NCBI GenBank assembly: GCA_020354155.1
Contig: CP070644.1
Location: 541,582 to 549,888 of the forward strand
Source: Nitrospiraceae bacterium
Lineage (GTDB): Bacteria; Nitrospirota; Thermodesulfovibrionia; UBA6902
DNA length: 8,307 nt
Direction: 5' to 3'
The notes beneath the pieces were generated by a model, which made no database searches, was not told where the DNA came from, and saw only the letters and a program-made list of their open reading frames with translations. The position numbers and the translations under genes were made by a program. Below, in pieces: positions 1 to 6,761 of this stretch (positions are counted from its first letter, which is position 1; every line of letters starts with the position of its first letter).

Positions 1-2382
1 ATGGCAAAAACTTGTTGTGGACCGGCGAGGGAGCAGCGGATTGAACAGTATGAACTTTCCAACTGGAAGGTAAATGAAACTGAGTACAAGACATTTAAAA
101 CCGATGATACTCTCTATGCCGTGGAATATATACAGAAAGACCGGGACGGACTATCTCTCCTTATAGATCCCCAGTCACCCAACTGGATGAGCGTAAATGT
201 AACAGGGATTGAGATTCTCAGACTCTGCGACGGTAAGCACACCGTATCAGATATACAGAAAAGTATCTCTGAACGGTTTGCCGCACAAGAGAAGGGGAAA
301 ATATATAGGGAAGTACATGATTTTCTGAATGCGGCAGGGACATTACAGTTTGTTTCTGAAAAACCCATCGAAACCGCTGAGTACAAAGGGAGAAATAAGG
401 TCATTGCCCCTGACAAACTTGACGAACTCTGGATATACAATACACTGGCCTGTAATCTCAGATGCAAACACTGCCTGGTAAACGCAGGGGCCAGACTGAA
501 GGAAGAACTCTCGACAGCAGAAATTAAGAAACTTGTTGATGATGCTGTAGGACTTGGAGTGAAACGGATCTATATAACCGGCGGTGAACCCTTTATCAAG
601 GATGATATCTTTGAAATAATTGAATATATTACCAGGGAAAAATCACTGGAACTCATTGTCCTCTCCAATGCAACCCTTTTTAATGATGAAAAGATAGCGA
701 AGCTTGAGGGGCTGAAAGGCCCGAAACTGGTCCTGCAGGTAAGCCTTGAAGGACCCAACGCTGCGATTCATGACAAGCTGCGTGGTGAGGGAAGCTTCGA
801 TAAGGCTGTTGAGGGAATAAAAAAACTCGTCAATATCGGTATTATCCCTATTATTTCTACTGCTGTCAGCAAATATAATGAAGATCAGATCAAGGAAACA
901 TCGGAGTTCCTTTCATCTCTTGGAATAAAGGACCATCACATACTCTGGATGCATACAAAAGGACGGGGCGCGAGCAATGTTGAGGAACTCTATGTACCGG
1001 CGGAAAAGGTCACAAAAATTATGCAGGCTCAGAGAAAAGTCTATGAAGAGAATGAGGTTATTGTTGACAATGATGAGTCATTGAAATCCCGGGTGAGGTA
1101 CAAGAGAGGAAGGAAAAATGATCTCTGCAATAACTGTTATGAAAAGATATGTGTAAATTCGGACGGGCATGTGTATCCCTGCGGATCTCTGAACGGGGAC
1201 CCGGCCTTTGATGCAGGATCAATACGGGAGAAGTCTTTACAGGACATCTGGCTTGGTTCTGATGTGATGAAGTGCGGCAGAGACAACAGTGTTCAGGACA
1301 AGGAAGGCTGCCGCGATTGTTACCTGAAGTTTTTCTGTGGCGGCGGATGCACATCGCACAGTTACTACGCCAGCGAAGTTGAGTCTGGCAAAGGGTCAAT
1401 TAAGGGTGTCGATCCTTATTGTCTGACATACAAGACATTATATGAAGACATTCTCTGGGACCTGGCACAGGAGGGGGTTGGTCATCTTCAGAAGGAAGGA
1501 TATATAACTCCGAATGTCTATAACGCTATGGATTCTAAGCTTCCACCCTACCTCGCAAATGCAGTCAAGTCTCTTGACGATACCACGGAAGTTGGCTGTT
1601 ATCACTGTTCCTGCGTGCTGTCCGTTGACGTGGAAGACGATGAAGAGGTCTGTAAGCCTGAGATCAAGGGCCATGTAACCAAGAAGGTCAAAAAGAAATA
1701 TGGTGAAGCTGCCTTTAAACCTGAAATTAATTATTACTGTCCCACCGGCTATAACCCTGAGGATCTGAAGCATATCCCCACAGAGGTTATGGATGTTTCA
1801 TACGGTTGTGGAAACCCTGCTGCCATTGCGGCCTTGCGGGAAGGAGAGACAGTGCTAGATCTTGGTTCAGGCGGCGGCATTGACTGTTTTATCGCGGCAA
1901 AGAAGGTGGGAAGTCAGGGGAGGGTGATCGGTGTTGATATGACGGATCAGATGCTTGAGACAGCCACAAAAAACGCCGACAAGGTTGCTGAGAACCTTGG
2001 GTACAATATCGTAGAATTCAGAAAGGGTGATCTCACAAGCCTGCCTGCCGAGGACAGTTCCATCGATCTTGTTATCTCCAACTGTGTTGTAAACCTTACG
2101 GAAGACAAGACAGGAGTCATGAATGAAGTGTACAGGATACTGAAGCCGGGGGGAAGGTTTGTTATTTCTGATATCGTCTCGGATAAGCCCGTACCGGGAT
2201 ACATGAGACGGGACAAAGAGTTGTGGGGCAACTGCCTGTCGGGCGCTCTTACGGGAGAACGGTTCATGGAAGTAACGAAGGACGCGGGATTTCCGGATGC
2301 AACGCTGACACAGAATTACTTATACAAAAAGGTGGAGTACATCAACTTTTATTCAATTACATTAAAGGGAAAGAAGCCCTGA
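1..2382 (+). CDS. PqqD-like / radical SAM-SPASM / ArsM-type methyltransferase fusion protein
   Basis: Multidomain enzyme of 793 residues. Residues about 40-120 resemble a PqqD-like chaperone domain. A radical SAM core (about 140-340) carries CNLRCKHC with C151, C155 and C158 as [4Fe-4S] ligands and GGEP at 194-197. A SPASM-type region (about 376-474) has C376, C379, C384, C394, C425, C437, C440, C446, C450 and C474, able to hold auxiliary clusters. A linker with C533, C536, C538 and C551 leads to an ArsM-like methyltransferase (about 558-793): GCGNP at 602-606, SAM-binding LDLGSGGG at 619-626, DMT at 646-648, SNCVVNL with C695 and GNCLSGAL with C745. The last two cysteines match the positions that bind As(III) in arsenite methyltransferases. 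The protein should be cytoplasmic. The ATG is the first base of the window, so its ribosome site and any upstream genes are unseen. Domain calls are firm; the substrate is inferred. Confidence 0.93.
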   Translation: MAKTCCGPAREQRIEQYELSNWKVNETEYKTFKTDDTLYAVEYIQKDRDGLSLLIDPQSPNWMSVNVTGIEILRLCDGKHTVSDIQKSISERFAAQEKGKIYREVHDFLNAAGTLQFVSEKPIETAEYKGRNKVIAPDKLDELWIYNTLACNLRCKHCLVNAGARLKEELSTAEIKKLVDDAVGLGVKRIYITGGEPFIKDDIFEIIEYITREKSLELIVLSNATLFNDEKIAKLEGLKGPKLVLQVSLEGPNAAIHDKLRGEGSFDKAVEGIKKLVNIGIIPIISTAVSKYNEDQIKETSEFLSSLGIKDHHILWMHTKGRGASNVEELYVPAEKVTKIMQAQRKVYEENEVIVDNDESLKSRVRYKRGRKNDLCNNCYEKICVNSDGHVYPCGSLNGDPAFDAGSIREKSLQDIWLGSDVMKCGRDNSVQDKEGCRDCYLKFFCGGGCTSHSYYASEVESGKGSIKGVDPYCLTYKTLYEDILWDLAQEGVGHLQKEGYITPNVYNAMDSKLPPYLANAVKSLDDTTEVGCYHCSCVLSVDVEDDEEVCKPEIKGHVTKKVKKKYGEAAFKPEINYYCPTGYNPEDLKHIPTEVMDVSYGCGNPAAIAALREGETVLDLGSGGGIDCFIAAKKVGSQGRVIGVDMTDQMLETATKNADKVAENLGYNIVEFRKGDLTSLPAEDSSIDLVISNCVVNLTEDKTGVMNEVYRILKPGGRFVISDIVSDKPVPGYMRRDKELWGNCLSGALTGERFMEVTKDAGFPDATLTQNYLYKKVEYINFYSITLKGKKP

Positions 2383-2433
2383 GCCGAAAAAAGCGGTGTA
2401 ACTTTTTGAAAATAAAATTAAATATTTTAAATG

Positions 2434-2442
2434 AGAGGAAGG
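2434..2442 (+). promoter_or_regulatory. Strong Shine-Dalgarno site of the second radical SAM gene
   Basis: AGAGGAAGG lies just before the ATG at 2447, with the AGGA core seven bases from the start codon. The 64-base gap from the upstream stop is AT-rich and shows no convincing terminator, which supports co-transcription with independent, efficient translation initiation. Confidence 0.7.
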
Positions 2443-2446
2443 TTTT

Positions 2447-3931
2447 ATGAGAGTAACTTTAGTAAATGCGCAGGTACTGGACGGGAACAATGTCGTACCG
2501 CCGCTTGGTCTTATGTATATAGCTGCCGTTCTGGAAAAGGCCGGTCATGCAGTTCAGATTTATGACGCAGATCCGGATTATCACCATACTCTGTTAAAGG
2601 AGATTAAAGAATTCAACCCTGACCTGATAGGTTTGAGCTTTCTCACCGTTGCCTATCAGCGAGCTGCAAGACTTCTGAAGATTTTAAGGGCTGAACTGCC
2701 TGACAAGATGTACTGCTCCGGCGGTGTTCATACAACGGTCAAGCCCGTTGAGACCCTGAAGGACTTTAACCTCGACTTTATTGTAGTGGGCGAAGGCGAA
2801 GATACCATAGTCGAAGTCTGTGACAGACTGGATAAAAAAGAAAGCCTGGCAGAGTGTACGGGTCTTATGTATTTACAGGATGGCGAAGTCATAAATACAG
2901 GGAATAGAGAGCTTATAAAGGATCTTGATACAATCCCTTTCCCGGCACGGCATCTCATCGACATGACGCCGTACCTCAAACCGCCGGGAATTATCAGAGG
3001 GTATGCAACCAAGAACCAGACAACCATCGTCACGAGCAGGGGATGCCCTTTTAAATGCATCTACTGCGGAAGCCATAACATCTTCGGCAGGAGGACCCGG
3101 AGGCGTTCGGTAAAGAACGTTGTTGATGAGATCGAGCACCTTCACAAGGAGTTCGGCATCATGGGAATCTATTATTGTGATGATACCTTTACCCTTAGCC
3201 CGAAATGGGTGAGAGAGTATTGCGAAGAGCTTAAGAAAAGGAAACTCGATATAAAGTGGGGAGGCCAGTCAAGGGTTGACCAGACGGACAGGGAACTGAT
3301 GAAAGCCATGAAAGATTCAGGCCTGGTCCAGCTTGACTTTGGTGTTGAAAGCGGTTCTGAGAAGATCCTCAAGGTCCTTGGCAAGGGAGGCGCTGGAGAC
3401 AGGGCGGACCAGATACGGCATTCATTCAAACTGTGCAAGGAACTGGATATACGGACCCTTGCAACCTTTATCATTGGCAACCCTGAAGAGACGAAGGAGG
3501 ACATTCAGCAGAGTTTTGACCTTGCAAAGGAAATTGAGGCTGATTATACGGCATTCTATTTCCTCACACCCTATCCGGGTACTGCCATATATGACACGGC
3601 AATCGAAAATGGATGGCTTGATCCGAATCTCCCCTTCTCGGAGATCTGGGCCCACAGGCAGCCCGAGCTTCCTCTCATGGCAATAACGTTCGGCAAGGAA
3701 GAACTCAGGGACATGCGCAGGAAAATGCAGAATTCGTTCTTTAAGAAGAACTATCTCACCAATACCGGCAATATAAGTTTTTATTCCATACTCTCGACGA
3801 TCCTTTTCAGACACCCGACAGTATTCCTTACAGCATTCGGCCAGTTCTTAAGGACACGGAGGATTGATTATATTGTGGAAACTCTCAATGCAGAGTACTG
3901 GCGTATGAAGAAGTATGAAGGAGTAGGATAA
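2447..3931 (+). CDS. Cobalamin-binding-domain radical SAM protein (B12-rSAM)
   Basis: Protein of 494 residues with the usual class B order. The N-terminal Rossmann-like B12-binding domain (about 1-150) shows PPLGLMYIAAVLEKAGH near 18-34, GGVHTTVKP at 92-100 and VVGEGE at 113-118. The radical SAM core follows (about 190-400) with CPFKCIYC giving C200, C204 and C207, then a short basic and hydrophobic C-terminal tail. The cobalamin axial-ligand motif DxHxxG is not intact: the nearest string is D44-Y-H46-H-T-L49, where the glycine is missing, as is common in this class. Known members methylate unactivated carbon or phosphorus, or do other radical chemistry such as BchE ring formation, so the substrate cannot be named. 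It lies 64 bases after the fusion gene and is followed by a terminator, so the two probably act in one pathway. The start is set by a good Shine-Dalgarno site. Confidence 0.92.
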   Translation: MRVTLVNAQVLDGNNVVPPLGLMYIAAVLEKAGHAVQIYDADPDYHHTLLKEIKEFNPDLIGLSFLTVAYQRAARLLKILRAELPDKMYCSGGVHTTVKPVETLKDFNLDFIVVGEGEDTIVEVCDRLDKKESLAECTGLMYLQDGEVINTGNRELIKDLDTIPFPARHLIDMTPYLKPPGIIRGYATKNQTTIVTSRGCPFKCIYCGSHNIFGRRTRRRSVKNVVDEIEHLHKEFGIMGIYYCDDTFTLSPKWVREYCEELKKRKLDIKWGGQSRVDQTDRELMKAMKDSGLVQLDFGVESGSEKILKVLGKGGAGDRADQIRHSFKLCKELDIRTLATFIIGNPEETKEDIQQSFDLAKEIEADYTAFYFLTPYPGTAIYDTAIENGWLDPNLPFSEIWAHRQPELPLMAITFGKEELRDMRRKMQNSFFKKNYLTNTGNISFYSILSTILFRHPTVFLTAFGQFLRTRRIDYIVETLNAEYWRMKKYEGVG

Positions 3932-3963
3932 AGGTTACAGTTAATTTCTGGCATTGTATAATG

Positions 3964-3997
3964 AAGGAGTGAATCAGACAGGGTTCACTCCTTTTTT
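3964..3997 (+). terminator. Intrinsic terminator ending the radical SAM operon
   Basis: A perfect 10-bp stem (AAGGAGTGAA at 3964-3973 with TTCACTCCTT at 3984-3993) encloses a 10-base loop and runs into a T tract, six T in all counting the stem end. It begins 32 bases after the stop of the B12 radical SAM gene, so transcription of the two-gene unit should end here. The downstream protease gene then needs its own promoter. Confidence 0.88.
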
Positions 3998-4010
3998 GAT
4001 TCAATAAATA

Positions 4011-4070
4011 CCCTCTCCCCTGGCGGGAGAGGGCACGCATGCCTGCCGGTAGGCATGCGTGAGGGGGAAG
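4011..4070. repeat. Composite extragenic palindromic repeat (double hairpin)
   Basis: Two perfect hairpins lie side by side. CCCTCTCCC (4011-4019) pairs with GGGAGAGGG (4025-4033) over a 5-base loop. CACGCATGCCT (4034-4044) pairs with AGGCATGCGTG (4051-4061) over a 6-base GC-rich loop. The unit ends in GAGGGGGAAG. The outer CCCTCTCCCC...GGGAGAGGG...TGAGGGGGA layout resembles a dispersed intergenic repeat common in Gram-negative genomes. The ATGCCTGCCGGTAGGCAT core looks like a second palindrome set inside it. There is no T tract on either strand, so it is not a typical terminator. Copy number cannot be seen from one window. Confidence 0.75.
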
Positions 4071-4114
4071 TTATTTGATATCCCAATCATTGATTGAGCA
4101 ATAAATGTATTGTT

Positions 4115-4118
4115 GAGG
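4115..4118 (+). promoter_or_regulatory. Ribosome site fixing the protease-gene start at ATG 4127
   Basis: GAGG sits eight bases before ATG 4127. The reading frame is open back to a TTG at 4094, but that codon has no purine-rich site before it and would place 11 extra residues ahead of the zinc ribbon. Starting at 4127 gives MKCSVC, the normal beginning of such zinc-ribbon proteins. Confidence 0.65.
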
Positions 4119-4126
4119 ATCATACG

Positions 4127-6043
4127 ATGAAGTGCAGTGTTTGTGACAAAGAAAATGAAAGCGGCCGGACCCACTGTGAGCGGTGTGGAACGGCTTTGAC
4201 TCAGGAGATGAGAAGAGATGAGTCACAAAACCGAAAAGTTCTCATTGCTCTTACTCTCCTGCTTTTTTCTGTTGCCGCATTTGCCTATTTCTTCAGGGGA
4301 GCTATTTTCCCTGACGCGCAGAAAAGTCCCTCCATGGCTGTTATTGAAAGAGAGCAGTACGAAAAAAGAGTAGCTGAGCTTGAAGCGCAGTTGAAATCAG
4401 CCCGTCTGGACCTCGAGACAGTGACCGGTTCTGAGCAGGAAGTGCCAGATGAGAGCGATGAATCTCTGCTGCAGACACAGAATGAAGGGAAATCAGTTAT
4501 TGCGGGATGGGTCTTAATTCGTGATCCCTGGGGCAGTCAGATAGGGAAGTTCAGATCCGGTCTTTCCGGTAATGGATGGCTGGCCTTGCCTGCCCGTGCC
4601 TGTCTCGGAGGCACACGATGGACTTTTTATCCTGATAATGGAGGAGAGCATGAAATATCGGGCGGGTTGTGGATACAGGGGGACAGAGTCGGATTATGGC
4701 AGCTTTCAGAAATCAAGGATGATATGAACAGACTGGACTTTGCATCATGGAACAGACGGGTGCCTGTATCCTGGGTAAGTCTTGAATCCACAAGGAAATA
4801 TGAATCAATTCAATTACAGCCAGGTCTGGCAGAAGGTTTTTTTATTGCTGTGTCCCTGCCTCATCGTATCAATGAAATTGGCATGTTCATGCAGGATGAT
4901 AAAATTGTTGGCTGGTCATTCGGCTCATGGCTGGCAAAGGGATATATGTGGCCTCCGCAGGCACGAACGGACATGGAATATAAAACGTGGGTGAAATATT
5001 TTTATGACATGACCTTTGCCCATGGACGGGAAGAAAAATTTACGAAGGCGTTGGCCATGAAAAAAAGCCACAGCGGCCTGGAACAGCTTGCAGTATTTAT
5101 TGAGGGCTTTCAGTTGCAGCCACGGCTTTCAGTTGAAGACACTCCTGATTACTTACTGCCGGAGGAGATCATTAAAAAGATGAGAGTCCTTGTCACCAAT
5201 GCTGTGCATAACGGGGAAGGAAGCACAATTGTGGAAATGATGAACAGCCAGGTACTGAAGGGTATAGGAGATGTAAACCTTTTGCTGGACGTTGTCAGGG
5301 CCATTGTTGTGGACCGAGGATACGAGGCGGCAATCAGGGAAATAGAAGATTCGGGCAGACTGATAGTGCGGAAACTGGGTGAGAGCGTGCCGGCCCTTGA
5401 TAAATTGCATCTTCGCTATTATCAGGACTGGCTCCAGTCTCTGGTTGCTGACAGTGCTCTTGATGAAGGGTGGCAGACCTTTAATGCAGCAAAGTCTTTC
5501 TTTCCCGATGATCCTGCTGTGCACCTTCTTGGCGTGGAACTGGCACTTCTTGGCGGGGATTGGATGGAGGCTGAGCGGTTGCTGTATATGAGAGACTACC
5601 CTCCTGCCTTTCAGGACCGGTTTCAGCTCCTTGCTCACAGTATAACTGAGATGAAGGGAGAGGAGGGAAAGATCGTTATCCGCTTTCCTCCGGGATCACC
5701 GAGGGTAACGGTAACGACGTCCATTAATGGAATAGTGAATCAGGAGTTTCTTGTGGATACAGGTGCCACGAATGTAACCATTCCCTCATCAACGGCTGAA
5801 GCGCTTGGATTAAATACAGCAGGGCCACAACGCAGGATTGCGACAGCGGGAGGTTTCGTCAATGCAAGGGAAGTAATGATAAATGAAATAGAGATGAATG
5901 GATGGGTTGAGTATGACATCAGGGCCTATGTCCTTGATATGCCGGACCATTCCGGAATGGGTCTGTTGGGACTGAGTTATCTCGGCAGATTTCAGATGGA
6001 CCTGAATCCCGATCAGGGGACCTTGCTCCTGAAGCCGCGGTAA
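4127..6043 (+). CDS. Zinc-ribbon, membrane-anchored retropepsin-like aspartic protease
   Basis: Protein of 638 residues from ATG 4127. A zinc ribbon at the N-terminus uses C3, C6, C17 and C20. A single hydrophobic helix spans about 38-56, probably with the ribbon in the cytoplasm and the rest outside the inner membrane. A charged coiled coil follows (about 72-100). Residues about 120-270 are rich in beta-type sequence and may be a degenerate trypsin-like fold. Residues about 300-510 are mostly helical, with a TPR-like piece near 460-490. The C-terminal domain (about 512-638) is a clan AA, retropepsin-type aspartic protease: FLVDTGATNVTIP with catalytic D544 in DTGA, a TAGG flap-like stretch near 573-576 and GLLGLSYLGRF near 612-622. 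Such single-domain proteases act as dimers. The substrate is unknown. It is separated from the operon upstream by a terminator and a repeat, and ends 22 bases from a convergent gene. Confidence 0.85.
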   Translation: MKCSVCDKENESGRTHCERCGTALTQEMRRDESQNRKVLIALTLLLFSVAAFAYFFRGAIFPDAQKSPSMAVIEREQYEKRVAELEAQLKSARLDLETVTGSEQEVPDESDESLLQTQNEGKSVIAGWVLIRDPWGSQIGKFRSGLSGNGWLALPARACLGGTRWTFYPDNGGEHEISGGLWIQGDRVGLWQLSEIKDDMNRLDFASWNRRVPVSWVSLESTRKYESIQLQPGLAEGFFIAVSLPHRINEIGMFMQDDKIVGWSFGSWLAKGYMWPPQARTDMEYKTWVKYFYDMTFAHGREEKFTKALAMKKSHSGLEQLAVFIEGFQLQPRLSVEDTPDYLLPEEIIKKMRVLVTNAVHNGEGSTIVEMMNSQVLKGIGDVNLLLDVVRAIVVDRGYEAAIREIEDSGRLIVRKLGESVPALDKLHLRYYQDWLQSLVADSALDEGWQTFNAAKSFFPDDPAVHLLGVELALLGGDWMEAERLLYMRDYPPAFQDRFQLLAHSITEMKGEEGKIVIRFPPGSPRVTVTTSINGIVNQEFLVDTGATNVTIPSSTAEALGLNTAGPQRRIATAGGFVNAREVMINEIEMNGWVEYDIRAYVLDMPDHSGMGLLGLSYLGRFQMDLNPDQGTLLLKPR

Positions 6044-6065
6044 AATCCTCATTAGCTTATTTTTA

Positions 6066-6740
6066 CTAGCCTCCTTTTCTGGCCAGATACACCACATGAC
6101 TTCCTCTGGGCGGCCGATGCCGTTTAAAGGAAAAACCAGCACTGGCAAGGCGTCTTTCAAAAGCCTTATCGGGATCCTCGGACCAGACGGCAAACACCCC
6201 GCCCGGAACAAGTGCCGAGTTGCTCATCTTCAAAGCAGCTGAACCATATAAATGATTATTTTTCTTTCTTGCTGCCTCAAAGGGTCCCTCATAAAGATCA
6301 AGAATGATGGCGTCAAAGCGGCCTGTCTTACCATTGACAGCAGTTTCCCGGATAGGAGACGCAACATCCGCAATCATTACCTTTACCCTGATGTCATCTA
6401 CTGCTGCCGCTGTGAGATGGGCAAGGGGGCCCCGGCACCACGTGACTACCGATGGATTCAGTTCAGCAACAATAACCCTGCTGTCCAGGGGAAGTTTATC
6501 GAGGGCGGCCCTGAGGGTATAGCCCATCCCAAGGCCGCCAAGAAGGACGCGCGGGCTCTCTTGATTATTTACATAGTGGCAGGCAAGTTCGGCAAGCATA
6601 ATCTCAGACCTGTTTGCTGCGGAGTTCATCAACACCCTTCCTGCAATTGTTATAAGAAAATCTTTCTCACCCCGCTGTCTGAGTTCAAGAACACCCTCAT
6701 CGGTCTCAACACTGTTAATACTCCGCCATGGATTAGACAA
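6066..6740 (-). CDS. Spermidine-synthase-like methyltransferase-fold protein
   Basis: Protein of 224 residues with a Rossmann fold of the spermidine synthase type. A short beta-rich N-terminal part ends in GRVLMNSAANRSE (34-46). The nucleotide-binding glycine motif is VLLGGLGMGYTLRAAL (65-80), the acidic residue after strand 2 is E93 in AELNP, and an acidic motif DLYEGP (148-153) lies where spermidine synthases carry their catalytic aspartate. It is shorter than true SpeE proteins (about 280-300 residues) and lacks the usual Gln/Tyr/His-Glu polyamine signature, so it is better described as a SpeE-like protein of unknown substrate, perhaps a methyltransferase. The start is TTG at 6740; the first in-frame ATG would remove 37 conserved-looking residues. 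It lies 21 bases after the RNase D-like stop and is probably co-transcribed with it. Confidence 0.82.
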   Translation of the reverse strand: MSNPWRSINSVETDEGVLELRQRGEKDFLITIAGRVLMNSAANRSEIMLAELACHYVNNQESPRVLLGGLGMGYTLRAALDKLPLDSRVIVAELNPSVVTWCRGPLAHLTAAAVDDIRVKVMIADVASPIRETAVNGKTGRFDAIILDLYEGPFEAARKKNNHLYGSAALKMSNSALVPGGVFAVWSEDPDKAFERRLASAGFSFKRHRPPRGSHVVYLARKGG

Positions 6741-6748
6741 CAGACAAT

Positions 6749-6755
6749 CCCCCCC
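6749..6755 (-). promoter_or_regulatory. G7 tract acting as ribosome site for a TTG start
   Basis: On the minus strand a run of seven G lies eight bases before TTG 6740, at Shine-Dalgarno distance. No better purine-rich site is present. The combination of a TTG codon and a plain G run suggests weak initiation, possibly helped by translational coupling to the exonuclease gene, whose stop codon is at 6762-6764. Confidence 0.45.
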
Positions 6756-6761
6756 GATTTC

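Noticed and set aside
114..467. Long minus-strand and alternate-frame open stretches inside the large genes, for example 114-467, 1058-1399, 3422-3814 and 5153-5638
   Set aside because: They lie wholly inside genes with strong domain evidence, have no recognisable motifs or ribosome sites, and are expected shadows of those genes.
2383..2446. Possible terminator or precursor-peptide gene between the two radical SAM genes
   Set aside because: Only a weak A/T stem (AAAAAG with CTTTTT) can be drawn, and no start codon with a useful reading frame fits in the 64 bases, so neither is supported.
4094..4126. TTG 4094 as start of the zinc-ribbon protease
   Set aside because: It lacks a ribosome site and lies inside a palindrome, whereas ATG 4127 has GAGG at eight bases and gives the typical MKCxxC beginning.
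6044..6065. Bidirectional terminator between the convergent protease and SpeE-like genes
   Set aside because: The 22-base gap is AT-rich, but only a 3-bp stem can be drawn, which is too weak to call.
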